Assembly: GCF_004005855.1 (NCBI RefSeq)
Contig: NZ_SACL01000011.1
Location: 1 to 64,000 of the forward strand
Direction: 5' to 3'
Source of the DNA: Rhodovarius crocodyli
GTDB taxonomy: Bacteria > Pseudomonadota > Alphaproteobacteria > Acetobacterales > Acetobacteraceae
Length of the DNA: 64,000 nt
The notes under the pieces were generated by a model that saw only the letters and a list, made by a program, of their open reading frames with translations, had not been told where the DNA came from and made no database searches. Below, piece by piece: positions 41,313 to 49,762 of this stretch. The position numbers and the translations under genes are program-made. The stretch's first letter is position 1, and each line of letters opens with the position of its first letter.

Positions 41313-41586
41313 GCACGCGAAGCAGGTCTTTGATGCGGTCGTCCATGACCGCGTCCATCTCCTTCACCTCGGCCGGGGCCCAGCCCCCCGGCCAAGTGTT
41401 GGCCAGCACCGTATAGGTGGCCATCGCCGTCGCCAGGCTGTCGAGATAGGAACTCGGCTCGGCCAGACCGCCCACCATCTCGTCGTAGGCGGCCTGGATC
41501 TTGATCTCGTCGCCGATGGTGCGGCGACGGAACGTGAAGGCGCCGATGCCATCGACCTTGACCGGGAATACAGTGCTCTGGCTCAT
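41182..41586 (-). CDS. Tail assembly chaperone G-part
   Basis: 134 residues (QSTVFPVKVDGIGAFTFRRR...). The fold blocks GDEIKIQAAYDEMVGGL, LATAMATYTVLANTWPGGWA and MDAVMDDRIKDLLRVHGAF fit phage tail-chaperone proteins that coat the tape measure. The reading frame ends within the overlapping T frame. The needed shift is +1 or -2; a -2 shift has been described for Mu. Tube gene upstream, tape measure downstream. Confidence 0.8.
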   Translation of the reverse strand: MSQSTVFPVKVDGIGAFTFRRRTIGDEIKIQAAYDEMVGGLAEPSSYLDSLATAMATYTVLANTWPGGWAPAEVKEMDAVMDDRIKDLLRVHGAFCLREDVFRPEGQRRFKALGQGSVADAGSVVPPQVQPAAE

Positions 41587-42008
41587 GCGCCGTACCCGGT
41601 CACGTTCAGCGCGTTAAACACGCCGGACTGCATCAGGATGGAGTGCTTGTTGATCTCAAGCCCACCGCTGGCATAGCTGCACCCGTGGTAGGTGCGCAGG
41701 ATAGCGCCGGTCTCCTTGTCCGCGCTCACGATATCGAACACCAGGCCGCGCAGCATCGCGTCGCCATTCTCCGGGATGATGCCGAGCTCCAGCAGGCTGT
41801 TCTTGCGCAGCACCATCGCGGTCACGTTGAGGGAGTGCCGGGCCATGGTCGGCACGTATTCCTCGACGTGGATATCCCCGATGCCGCTGGCCGGCTCCGG
41901 CGAGTAGTCGTCCTGCATGCTGACGCTCTGCATCAGCCCGACCTGGACGCCATCCAGCAGCACCAGGATGTGGTTGCCGGAGCGGACCTTGTGATTGACG
42001 GTTGCCAT
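41583..42008 (-). CDS. Tail tube protein
   Basis: 141 residues. A compact beta-rich protein (NHKVRSGNHILVLLDGVQVG, SGIGDIHVEEYVPTMARHSL, YASGGLEINKHSILMQSGVF) placed directly after the sheath gene and before the chaperone pair, as in myoviruses. It should stack into the inner tail tube. Confidence 0.85.
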   Translation of the reverse strand: MATVNHKVRSGNHILVLLDGVQVGLMQSVSMQDDYSPEPASGIGDIHVEEYVPTMARHSLNVTAMVLRKNSLLELGIIPENGDAMLRGLVFDIVSADKETGAILRTYHGCSYASGGLEINKHSILMQSGVFNALNVTGYGA

Positions 42009-42020
42009 GGACGCGCCTCC

Positions 42021-43736
42021 TTACGCCGCGACCGAGCCGGAATACGGCTGCGCGAAAATGACGATGGGGATGTAGTTGATCGGGATGACCGGGCTGGCCT
42101 GGACTTCCAGGCGCAGAACGTCGCCGCTGATGGAAATCTTCAGCCCCTTCCAGGCCGGGTTGTCGGCATCGCCAGCCAGCACGCCCAGGCCCTGCGGCTC
42201 CGCACGCGCCAGCTCATTCAGCACGGTGGTGGCGCGGGCCTTGGCTTCCGCCAGGCGCGCGGCGTTGCCGTTCTTGCCGATGATGGGCTGCATGGCTTCG
42301 CGAAGCGCGCGCGCGGCGTAGTCCAGGGCCGCACCCGTGCTCAGCTCGCGCCGGTTGTAGTTGGTGTTGGTCAGCCAGGTGCTGATCGACTGGACCACGA
42401 AGTAGCCGGTCGGGCGGTCTTCCAGCGGGATGACGCCGCCGCGCAGCAGCACATCGGTATCGGTCGGGTTCCGCAGCTTACGTTCCAGCCCGCGCACCGA
42501 CAGCGCCTTGTTGGTCAGCGCGGTGCCCGGGTTCACGCCGGCGAAGCCGCCGCCCAGGATCGCCGCGGCGATGTAGGGGCTGAAGAGGGTCAGCTTGCCG
42601 GCGGTATTGTAGTCGTAGACCCCGAGATGCACGAGGCCCACGCGATCGCTGTTGATGGCCTTGGCGGCCGCGATGGCAGCGGCGTCCGTGGTGCTCAGTG
42701 CGGTGCCGACGATGGCGCGGCGCTCCTTCGCCATCACGTCGCTCATGAACTTCACATGGGCGGCTACCAGCGCGTGCACGGCGGCATCGCCCGAGACCGG
42801 GACCACCCACTGAGTGTCCTCGCTCTGCAGCATGGTCAGCGCCTCGGCCCAATCCGAGACTTGGGTGTTGCCGTTGCTGCCGCCGGCCAGGAAGGAGCTG
42901 GTAATGTTCGTCGGCACATTGCCGGCGCCGGCCACCTTGGTGGCGGTCATCAGCGGCTCGGCCGTGCCATTGATCCAGTCCACCACCGCCTGAAGGTCGG
43001 CGTAGAGCGGCAGGTCGGCGGTCTTCGCATCCACGCCCGTCAGGAAGTCGAGCGCGCCGGCGGTCGGATGCTCGCCGCTGCCATCGGCCACACTGGCCGT
43101 CCAGCCGCTGACCAGGCTGATGCGGTCCACCAGATCCGCGACGGTGGCGAAGGTGGCCAGGTCCAGCGTCGCCACCGTGGTGCCGGTGGGGGCCGAAAGC
43201 GTCAGCGTGGTGGAGTTGATGGTCACGGTCGCGGAGGCGGCGTTGCCCGAATAGCGGATGTTGGCCACCTGGCGGCCCACGTTGTCCGCCTCATAGGTCT
43301 CGCTGTCGAGCTTGGTGGTGATCTTCTTGCCGCGGGTGGTGGCGGCCGCGATAGCGATCTGCAGCCGGTTCGCCAGCGTGCCGTAGACGCTGGAAGCCAG
43401 GTTGATCACTGTGGCGTCGCCACTGTCCTTCAGCGCGAGGGTGGAGCCGGTGGCCGGCTGCACGCGCACGGCAATGATCTCGCTCGGGCCTGGCGTTTCG
43501 GTCATGCCGCCGAAGGCGCGGCTCACCGCGTCCAGCAGCTCGCCACCGCGCAACACGGCGGCCGCCTCGCTGGCGCTCCCGAAGCGGAGCGCCTTCTTCG
43601 GCTCGCCGGCATCGGCGCGGCCGAGAATGGTCAGAACGTTGCCCACGGCGGGGTTGGCATTGAACATGGCGCTGTCGTCCACCCGGCTTGCGACGGTCGG
43701 GGTGGTGATGAGGCGCCCATTGAAGAAAATCGGCAT
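42021..43736 (-). CDS. Tail sheath protein (contractile tail)
   Basis: 571 residues. The N-terminus (FFNGRLITTPTVASRVDDSA) and the C-terminal block (GYFVVQSISTWLTNTNYNRR, ELSTGAALDYAARALREAMQ, VIPINYIPIVIFAQPYSGSV) are typical of Mu-L-like sheath proteins. The middle 110-260 is a variable surface-domain insertion (TVTINSTTLTLSAPTGTTV). Defines the phage as a myovirus-type particle. Confidence 0.93.
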   Translation of the reverse strand: MPIFFNGRLITTPTVASRVDDSAMFNANPAVGNVLTILGRADAGEPKKALRFGSASEAAAVLRGGELLDAVSRAFGGMTETPGPSEIIAVRVQPATGSTLALKDSGDATVINLASSVYGTLANRLQIAIAAATTRGKKITTKLDSETYEADNVGRQVANIRYSGNAASATVTINSTTLTLSAPTGTTVATLDLATFATVADLVDRISLVSGWTASVADGSGEHPTAGALDFLTGVDAKTADLPLYADLQAVVDWINGTAEPLMTATKVAGAGNVPTNITSSFLAGGSNGNTQVSDWAEALTMLQSEDTQWVVPVSGDAAVHALVAAHVKFMSDVMAKERRAIVGTALSTTDAAAIAAAKAINSDRVGLVHLGVYDYNTAGKLTLFSPYIAAAILGGGFAGVNPGTALTNKALSVRGLERKLRNPTDTDVLLRGGVIPLEDRPTGYFVVQSISTWLTNTNYNRRELSTGAALDYAARALREAMQPIIGKNGNAARLAEAKARATTVLNELARAEPQGLGVLAGDADNPAWKGLKISISGDVLRLEVQASPVIPINYIPIVIFAQPYSGSVAA

Positions 43737-43748
43737 GCGTCTGCTCCT

Positions 43749-43961
43749 TTAGGCCGGCTGCGCGCCGAAGGCGGCGTAGGCCACACCCCACTCGGTGGCG
43801 GTGCGCGTGAAGATCCCGGCGGCGCGCTGCGTCGCCACGAAGGCGTTCAGCAGCTCGACGCGGCGGTCGGTTTTGCTGAGGGCCTGCGCCCACTGATCGA
43901 GGGTCAGAGGCTCCGTGGCCGGATCGGGCTGCGGAAGGGTGTCGGGCGTGGTCTTAGCCAT
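43749..43961 (-). CDS. Small tail-region protein
   Basis: 70 residues from ATG 43961. PLTLDQWAQALSKTDRRVEL and NAFVATQRAAGIFTRTATEW form a helical bundle-like mini-protein. Lies between the tail terminator-like gene and the sheath. Many Mu-like clusters carry a small unknown protein here. Confidence 0.65.
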   Translation of the reverse strand: MAKTTPDTLPQPDPATEPLTLDQWAQALSKTDRRVELLNAFVATQRAAGIFTRTATEWGVAYAAFGAQPA

Positions 43962-44799
43962 TGGTGGACTCCAGGGCGGTGATGACGGTCTCGATGCCCA
44001 CGCCCGCGGCGGTCGCATCCGAGGAAGCCAGGCAGTTGAAGCTGGCCGTGGCGAGGTAGAGCGCGGCCGCATTCGTCTCGGGCAGCAGCTCGGTGTGGCT
44101 GACGGAAAGGGTCGGGTTCTGCAGGCCCTGCTGCTCGAAGATGTCGAGATTGGTCACGACGATGTGGCTCAGCAGCCGGCCAAGGGCGTTGCGCTCGTCG
44201 GGATTGAGGCTGACGGCGATGATGTTGACGGTGACGCGCGTGAGGTTGCCTTCAGTCTCGTCGCTGCCGATGCCTTCCAGGGGCTCCGTTTCCAGAAGTC
44301 CGGACAGGCCGAACTCGCTGGGCTGCTGGCTGTCCAGGTGGATCGTCACCATGGGCAGCTCGGTCTTCCCGGGATCCACGAAGGGGGCGCACAACACCTG
44401 CACGCGCCCGCTCTTTGGCCGGATCTTCCCTGCATCAACAGCCTGGGCCAGGCCCTTGCTGAAGCGGTCGGACAGCACCGCCAGCACGTCCACGGAGGTA
44501 TCGCGGGCGGTGTAGGAGGGGATGGCGACGGCGGAGGGTGCGCGCGGCAGGATCTCGGCGCCTGCGGCATCGCGATAGAACACCGCGTAGTAGACCTCTG
44601 TGCCGTTCAGCAGACCCTGGATGTCCGTGAAGCCTTCCTCGCGCCCCCACTCGGCCACCACCACCGCGCCCGTGTCGTCGGGGCCGGTGATGGTGTCGGT
44701 GGTGCGCCGAAGCACGCGCCAGCTTGCCGCGCCCGAGGGCGGGGCCAGGATGACACGCACGGCGTTGCCGGCGGGATGGGCTTGCAGCAGGGCGAACAT
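43954..44799 (-). CDS. Tail completion/terminator-like protein
   Basis: 281 residues. Residues 1-100 form a fibronectin/Ig-like beta domain (VRVILAPPSGAASWRVLRRT then GLLNGTEVYYAVFYRD). Residues 120-281 (SVDVLAVLSDRFSKGLAQAV, PMVTIHLDSQQPSEFGLSGL, VTVNIIAVSLNPDERNALGR) resemble gp37/terminator-type head-tail proteins. It precedes the sheath gene, suiting a tail terminator. A GTCGTGAC element lies 17 nt before the start. Confidence 0.65.
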   Translation of the reverse strand: MFALLQAHPAGNAVRVILAPPSGAASWRVLRRTTDTITGPDDTGAVVVAEWGREEGFTDIQGLLNGTEVYYAVFYRDAAGAEILPRAPSAVAIPSYTARDTSVDVLAVLSDRFSKGLAQAVDAGKIRPKSGRVQVLCAPFVDPGKTELPMVTIHLDSQQPSEFGLSGLLETEPLEGIGSDETEGNLTRVTVNIIAVSLNPDERNALGRLLSHIVVTNLDIFEQQGLQNPTLSVSHTELLPETNAAALYLATASFNCLASSDATAAGVGIETVITALESTNG

Positions 44800-44826
44800 T
44801 GCCCCGCCAGGGTGTCGTCACGACGC
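44800..44826 (-). promoter_or_regulatory. Late boundary element before the tail unit
   Basis: GGCGTCGTGAC, core 44824-44817, lies 17 nt before ATG 44799. The following CGACA-CCC-TGGCG has the same 5-3-5 layout as other copies but with one mismatched pair. Intergenic. Confidence 0.6.
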
Positions 44827-44837
44827 CCGGCGCGGGA

Positions 44838-45728
44838 TTATCCGATCCTCAGCAGGGCCTGCACATCGGCCTCCACCGCCTTGCCGAAGGCCTTCTCCGC
44901 CAGCGGCTCGATCTGCTTGCCCACGGTCTCGGCGATATGCAGGCCTGGCCGCGCGGGAGCACGCCAGCCCTTGCTGCCCTCCATCATCACCCGGAAGTTG
45001 ATGAACTGGCTGTGGCCGCCACCGCTCTTGCCTTCCGAGGCGGGCTTGTCGAAGCGATACATGCCAGCGAACCGCCGCACCGCCTCCTTGCCCAGGCCCA
45101 TGCGCTCGATGTCGCCCTTGGTCAGCTTGCTGCCGTAGGAGTAGTTGCGCTTCGTGACATCCACGATCTCGCCGCGCCGTTCCCGGATGCCACCGCCCTC
45201 CTGGTTGCGGAACGCGATGGCGCCGGTCCCCGAGGCGCGCCAGCCTACCGAGGTGATGTGCGAATTGGTGCGATCCCCGCCCTTCCACCAGTCGTGGATA
45301 GCCTGCGGCATGCGGGCGCCGATGTTGCTGGTCGGGCCGTAGCTCCGAAAGGGGATGATGAGGTAGCGCTTACCCTGCTTGCTGATGCGGACCTTGAGCG
45401 AACGGCCCAGGATCTGCGTCATGTCGCGGGCCGGTGCGCCGTACTCGATCACCCTGGCATAGGGCAGCTCGGTATAGACCTCGCCCTCGAACTCGCCGAG
45501 CTGGCGGAGCATAATGGAACGGGCATAGGTGCCGGTCCTATTGGAGACGCTGCGGCCGTTTGGCAGCGGTGCGCCACTGGCGTAGGCCACCCACTGGCTG
45601 TGGGCATGTTCCGTCAGCGTCTTCACCGCGAAGGCTAGGTTGGGGAACGCGCCCTGCCCGCCCCCCTGCAGGGCGGCGCCCGTGGGGATCAGGTGGGCGA
45701 TGTCGATGCTGATGCGGAAGTCGCCCAT
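44838..45728 (-). CDS. Head-tail connector / virion morphogenesis-like protein
   Basis: 296 residues. HAHSQWVAYASGAPLPNGRS, TGTYARSIMLRQLGEFEGEV and LPYARVIEYGAPARDM fit the HK97-gp10-like neck family; a central basic part and C-terminal ETVGKQIEPLAEKAFGKAVE helix follow. It lies between connector and tail terminator genes. Function by family resemblance and position. Confidence 0.68.
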   Translation of the reverse strand: MGDFRISIDIAHLIPTGAALQGGGQGAFPNLAFAVKTLTEHAHSQWVAYASGAPLPNGRSVSNRTGTYARSIMLRQLGEFEGEVYTELPYARVIEYGAPARDMTQILGRSLKVRISKQGKRYLIIPFRSYGPTSNIGARMPQAIHDWWKGGDRTNSHITSVGWRASGTGAIAFRNQEGGGIRERRGEIVDVTKRNYSYGSKLTKGDIERMGLGKEAVRRFAGMYRFDKPASEGKSGGGHSQFINFRVMMEGSKGWRAPARPGLHIAETVGKQIEPLAEKAFGKAVEADVQALLRIG

Positions 45729-45734
45729 GGCTCC

Positions 45735-46388
45735 TCACTCCTTCTGCCCAGCGCCGAAGAGCTCGAAGCGGCGCCCGACCACGCGGCGCGGGAGATCCTT
45801 GCCGCCATGGTGTGCCCTGTCCTGCGGAAGGTTCTTGAAGATGAAGAAGGTCGGCCGCCGGCGGGCGCGAATGCTGTATTGCTGCCCCTCGGCCGGCCCC
45901 TGTCCATCTGGCCAGATCGGCGCCCCGCCGGCCTGCATCGACGCCAGGCCTGGCCGGGCCACGGTCTCGGGCCCATTGCCGGTCAGCACGAACACATCCT
46001 CGATCTTCACCAGGTAAGCGGGCAGCCGCTCATCCGGCGCACCGCGCGTGAGCGTGCCGTTCCAGGTCTCCTCGCTGTTGATCATGACCACCTGGTCGCT
46101 TTCGCCGGCGCCGTAGAGCGCGGAATCGGATGGCACCGACCACACCACGTCGCCGCTCTCCCACATGCCGAAGGAGGCCCATTCGCGTGCCGTCTTCAGG
46201 CCGGTCAGCCCGGTGTGCGCCTCGATATGCTTGGTCCAGAAGGTGCCCAGGCCATTGCAGTTGGGACAGAGGTGGTCCGCCGCGCCGCTGTATGGCGTGC
46301 GACAAGGGCACAGGAAGGCGCGCCGCCAGTGGCAGGCCTGGCCCATGTCGCCGAGAAGGCGGTTGAAGGCGGCCGGCTGAAGCTGCAT
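45735..46388 (-). CDS. Head-tail region protein with zinc-binding cysteines
   Basis: 217 residues. CPCRTPYSGAADHLCPNCNG at about 27-46 is a four-Cys cluster probably holding zinc. The remainder is beta-rich (ESDQVVMINSEETWNGTL, LVKIEDVFVLTGNG). One-base-scale spacing to neighbours. A structural connector role is inferred from the location. Confidence 0.66.
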   Translation of the reverse strand: MQLQPAAFNRLLGDMGQACHWRRAFLCPCRTPYSGAADHLCPNCNGLGTFWTKHIEAHTGLTGLKTAREWASFGMWESGDVVWSVPSDSALYGAGESDQVVMINSEETWNGTLTRGAPDERLPAYLVKIEDVFVLTGNGPETVARPGLASMQAGGAPIWPDGQGPAEGQQYSIRARRRPTFFIFKNLPQDRAHHGGKDLPRRVVGRRFELFGAGQKE

Positions 46389-47449
46389 CAGACGAACACC
46401 AGGCGCGGGCCCTGGATGGCGTCGCGCAGCTTGTCCAGCTTGGTCTCGATCGTATCGCGGTGCTTGTCCGCCTCGAAGCTGATGCTCTGGCTCAGGCCAT
46501 CCGCCGACACGCTGCCGGACTGCGGCATCAGCATGTCATCCACGATGGAGAGCAACGCCATGCGCTTCACGATCTGGGCCAGGTCGGGATAGCGCCGGTT
46601 CACGTCCTCGATGCCGGCGCGGTAGGCCACCGCCAGCATGAAAGGCACGCGGTTGCCACCGCCGAGGATCGACATGATGAAGGTGTTGAGCGGTAGGCTG
46701 ACCGTGCCGGTGCTCGGCACGATGTTCACCTTGTTGGTGGTGCCTTCCGGCCGGAGCCAGTTGGCCGGGATCTCGCTCAGATTGCTGCCAGGGTTCGGGT
46801 AGGCGAAGCGGACCCACCGGACCACGCTGATGGGTCGCTGGCGCAGTTCCAGCAGGCCCCAACGCGAGCCGTCGAACAGGGCTGGATCGTAATCATAGCC
46901 GGGCTCTCGCTCCACGCGCTCGCCGGCAGCGGCCAGGGCAGCGGCGTCGGCATCATAGACCGGATCCGCTGGCAGGACTTCGCGCGGCGCAAGCCACACC
47001 CGCAGATGGCGCTCCGCCTCGGCCTCGGCCGCGAGGATCTTGCCCCAGATCACGTCATCGGTGAGCTCGTCGCCACCGAGATGGGACTTCGCCAGCTTCA
47101 CCAGCCGATCGCGCCGGATCCCTGCCACCGCGTCGGGTGGGAATGGGAAAAGCGCGCTGCCGGTGGTGGGAAGGCCGGCCGTGAACAGGAGCATGAAGGT
47201 GCGGCAGCGCACCTGGCCGCCGGGCAGCTCCACGGTGTTGGTGACGCCATACCAGCGCCCGGCCTCGCCGCCGGAGATCAGCGCTTCCGTCTCGTTGCCC
47301 GAACGCTCGGCCACGATCGCCAGGCCTTCGGGCTTGCACGTCCAGATGGAGGTGCTGGGCACGCTGTCCCAGCTGAAGGCGTAGCGGGCTGTCTCGCCTG
47401 GCAACTGCTCAGCCCAGGCGCCCCCGGCGGTTTCGCGGATCGTGCCCAT
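46388..47449 (-). CDS. Head-tail connector-like structural protein
   Basis: 353 residues. The N-terminus (AFSWDSVPSTSIWTCKPEGL, RWYGVTNTVELPGGQVRCRT) is beta-rich. The middle contains KILAAEAEAERHLRVWLAPR as in gp6-type connectors. The C-terminus DLAQIVKRMALLSIVDDMLM, SFEADKHRDTIETKLDKLRD is helical. Likely an adaptor under the portal. Confidence 0.68.
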   Translation of the reverse strand: MGTIRETAGGAWAEQLPGETARYAFSWDSVPSTSIWTCKPEGLAIVAERSGNETEALISGGEAGRWYGVTNTVELPGGQVRCRTFMLLFTAGLPTTGSALFPFPPDAVAGIRRDRLVKLAKSHLGGDELTDDVIWGKILAAEAEAERHLRVWLAPREVLPADPVYDADAAALAAAGERVEREPGYDYDPALFDGSRWGLLELRQRPISVVRWVRFAYPNPGSNLSEIPANWLRPEGTTNKVNIVPSTGTVSLPLNTFIMSILGGGNRVPFMLAVAYRAGIEDVNRRYPDLAQIVKRMALLSIVDDMLMPQSGSVSADGLSQSISFEADKHRDTIETKLDKLRDAIQGPRLVFV

Positions 47450-47457
47450 GGCTCAGC

Positions 47458-47700
47458 TCAGGAGCGGCTGGCCAGGTCGGCGACGACAGCCGGCAGCGTC
47501 GCGTTCGCCGTGGTGGTGTAGTTGGTGTCGGTTACGCCGGCGTCGGTATCGAGCTTGGCGGTCAGGGCCAGCACGGTGGCGCGCAGCGCGTTGTTCGAGG
47601 CGATCAGATCGAGCACAGCCTGGCCGAGATCCGCATCACGCGCGGCGGGCCCAAGGCGGGCGAGATCTTTGCGGTGCTGGGCGTTCGTCTTCTTGGGCAT
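47458..47700 (-). CDS. Small structural-region protein
   Basis: 80 residues (PKKTNAQHRKDLARLGPAAR...). Helical, basic N-terminus; contains AVLDLIASNNALRATVLALT and a Thr-rich C-terminus. ATG 47700 is preceded by GGAG about 9 nt upstream. First gene of a unit whose leader contains a GTCGTGAC element. Confidence 0.65.
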   Translation of the reverse strand: MPKKTNAQHRKDLARLGPAARDADLGQAVLDLIASNNALRATVLALTAKLDTDAGVTDTNYTTTANATLPAVVADLASRS

Positions 47701-47744
47701 GGGCGGGATCTCCGGAAGGAAGGGTCAGGAGCGCCCATGCTGGC

Positions 47745-47768
47745 GTCACGACGCGCCCCGCAGGGCGC
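47745..47768 (-). promoter_or_regulatory. Late boundary element before the connector unit
   Basis: GCGTCGTGAC with core 47752-47745. Upstream on the minus strand it abuts a hairpin (GCGCCC-TGCG-GGGCGC, 47768-47753). It lies 44 nt before ATG 47700. The downstream sequence CGCC-AGCATG-GGCG can also pair. Confidence 0.6.
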
Positions 47769-47781
47769 GCCATGGTTGGCG

Positions 47782-48180
47782 TCAGGCGCCTTCGGGGTCA
47801 TCGCCCTTCTGGTCGGCCTCGCCCTCGGCGCCGCCCTGCTGGCCCTGGTCGGTGCCCTCGCCGCCGTCCTGGCCGGATTGGCCACTTTGCTGCTGGCCGG
47901 CCGCCGCCTGCTCGGCCTGCTTACGGGCACGGGTGGCGGCAGCCTTCTGCGCAGCGGTCAGCGGTGGCTCGCCCCCCGGCGTCGCGCCACCAGTGGCTGG
48001 CGTCGTGGTGGCCGGCGGCTTGGCCGGCACTGCGATGGTCTGAAAGCCGTGGAGGGTGGCGAGCCGCGCCGCTGCCTCGTCGCTGATCTCGTCGCTGACG
48101 AGCTGGCCGCGATCCTCGTTGAAGCGGATGCCGTCGATTTCGCCGCCGGGAAGCGGCAGGGTGTAGATCACACGCGCCAT
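47782..48180 (-). CDS. Gln/Gly-rich protein of the head region
   Basis: 132 residues from ATG 48180. An ordered N-terminus of about 55 residues (VIYTLPLPGGEIDGIRFNED, LVSDEISDEAAARLATLHGF) is followed by a disordered Ala/Gln/Gly/Glu tail. Such proteins next to capsid genes may decorate or join the head. It lies downstream of the capsid terminator. Confidence 0.65.
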   Translation of the reverse strand: MARVIYTLPLPGGEIDGIRFNEDRGQLVSDEISDEAAARLATLHGFQTIAVPAKPPATTTPATGGATPGGEPPLTAAQKAAATRARKQAEQAAAGQQQSGQSGQDGGEGTDQGQQGGAEGEADQKGDDPEGA

Positions 48181-48217
48181 GGTGTGGCCTTTCACTCGGT
48201 TGGGTGGGGAGAAGACG

Positions 48218-48244
48218 AAAAAGGCCGACGCTTTCGCGCCGGCC
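48218..48244 (-). terminator. Intrinsic terminator after the capsid gene
   Basis: On the minus strand GGCCGGCGC-GAAA-GCGTCGGCC is followed by TTTTT, a 9-bp stem (one G-U pair) with a GAAA tetraloop and U-tract, 31 bp after the capsid stop. A second GC hairpin (AGCGGGC-CGG-GCCCGCT) lies just before it. It should partly stop transcription so capsid mRNA exceeds connector mRNA. Confidence 0.85.
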
Positions 48245-48274
48245 TCGGTCAGCGGGCCGGGCCCGCTGCGCTGG

Positions 48275-49732
48275 TCAGCCGAACGGCTTCCAGGTGGCGT
48301 TGTTCGGCAGGATGTTGTCGAACATCGCGTGGTGCTTCAGCTTCGAGATGCGAAGGTAGCCGAACAGCATCTGCGCCCACGGCAGCACCGGCTGGCTGGT
48401 CGGGAAGAGCTCAAACTTGAACATCGGCAGCAACTGGCGCCAGGTGATGGCGGTGTCGCCCGGCGTCAGGTTCAGCATATAGGCGCGCGTGGTGCCCGGG
48501 ATGAACACGTTCCGGTCCACGAAGGTGGTGGTGGCACCGGCCTTCGCCACGCGCTTCAGCAGCCGGAAATCGGCCGGCGCGTTGGTCCCGCCCTTGCGGC
48601 TCCGGTAAACGGCGTAGCCCGTCTCCTGACCGCCGGCGGAAGCGGTGATGGTCAGCGTCACGGACTCGCCGGTCGCGATGGACTTCGCGGCGCTGACGAC
48701 GCCGGTGCTCTGCCCCTTCGCATTCAGGCCGCACACCAGCCAGTAATAGGCACCGGCATGCGCGGCCTCAAAGCGGGACGCGGCATCGGCCGCCGCGTTG
48801 GCCACGGCCAGGGTGGGCTTCAGGCTGTCGTTCTTGGAGGCCGACGCGGCGTAGATCGCGCCGCGGGCCTCATAGGGCGCCAGCATCTTGTCGTTCGGGA
48901 TGAACACGTCCTTGTTCACCTTCACGTCGCCATCGGACAGGGCGATGCCCTTCACCGGGGAGCCCAGCTTGATGGCTTCGGAGTTGCCGGTCAGGTTCAC
49001 GCGGAAGGCCGGGTCCAGGTTGGCATCCATGTCGGCCTGCACGCCCTGCGACCAGAACACGTCCGTGGGCACGCCGAAGGAGCCATAGCTGGAAACCGCG
49101 GCGCCAGCCCGGGTGAACGGCTCCACGCTGTTCAGCGGACCACCGCGCATGTCGATGACATGATCGTTGTCCACCTGGCCGGAGGTGACGGCCGCCTTGA
49201 GCTGCGCGGCGATGCCGTCGAACTCGGTGGGGACCACGCTGGAATCGCCTTCGTAGGAGAGGAAATTCGCGTCGCTCAGCAGCTGCACGGCCCCGTTCGA
49301 GTGCTCGGTCGCCTTCGCATCCACGATGTTCTGGGTGATGTTGGCCACCAGGCTCACGCTGCGCCGGGTCATGAGGTACTTGACCATGCCGACGCGCCGG
49401 TCGTACTGGCCCGTCGCATCCTGGATGTCGCCGGTTTCGGTGTTGGTGCTGCCGCCCAGCACGCCGCCGGCTTCACTCTGCTCGGTCCATTCGTCCACCG
49501 TGCTGCCGATCTTGGGCTTCGGCAGGCGGTTGAACAGCACGAAATGCTTGGACTGCGCGATGGTCGCCTGCATCGTCGTGTCCAGGGACTGCACGCGCAG
49601 CGCGCCGCCGCCGGTCAGCGTCGCGGAATCGGTGCCGTAGCCCATCTCCAGCGCCTTCTGCAGGGCGCCCAGGGCGTTCTCGTTGACGGCGCCGGTGCTG
49701 CCGCCATCGAAGTCGATGTTCATCGGGTTCAT
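48275..49732 (-). CDS. Major capsid protein with Ig/FN3-like insertion
   Basis: 485 residues. ALGALQKALEMGYGTDSATL then GGGALRVQSLDTTMQATIAQ, VGMVKYLMTRRSVSLVANIT and the C-terminus PVLPWAQMLFGYLRISKLKH fit a HK97-fold capsid of the large-phage (SU10-like) kind. Residues about 325-405 (AGAYYWLVCGLNAKGQSTGV then GYAVYRSRKGG) form an Ig/fibronectin-like surface insertion. It follows the scaffold gene. Confidence 0.85.
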   Translation of the reverse strand: MNPMNIDFDGGSTGAVNENALGALQKALEMGYGTDSATLTGGGALRVQSLDTTMQATIAQSKHFVLFNRLPKPKIGSTVDEWTEQSEAGGVLGGSTNTETGDIQDATGQYDRRVGMVKYLMTRRSVSLVANITQNIVDAKATEHSNGAVQLLSDANFLSYEGDSSVVPTEFDGIAAQLKAAVTSGQVDNDHVIDMRGGPLNSVEPFTRAGAAVSSYGSFGVPTDVFWSQGVQADMDANLDPAFRVNLTGNSEAIKLGSPVKGIALSDGDVKVNKDVFIPNDKMLAPYEARGAIYAASASKNDSLKPTLAVANAAADAASRFEAAHAGAYYWLVCGLNAKGQSTGVVSAAKSIATGESVTLTITASAGGQETGYAVYRSRKGGTNAPADFRLLKRVAKAGATTTFVDRNVFIPGTTRAYMLNLTPGDTAITWRQLLPMFKFELFPTSQPVLPWAQMLFGYLRISKLKHHAMFDNILPNNATWKPFG

Positions 49733-49762
49733 GGTGTGTCGTGTTCCTCAGAGAGAAGGGGA

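Noticed and set aside
40379-41416. Long plus-strand frame opposite the tape measure start
   Set aside because: Antisense shadow of tape measure and chaperone genes; composition only.
44153-44160. Additional GTCGTGAC copy on the late strand
   Set aside because: Inside the tail terminator-like gene, encoding I-V-V-T-N, without the GCG extension or hairpins; treated as chance.
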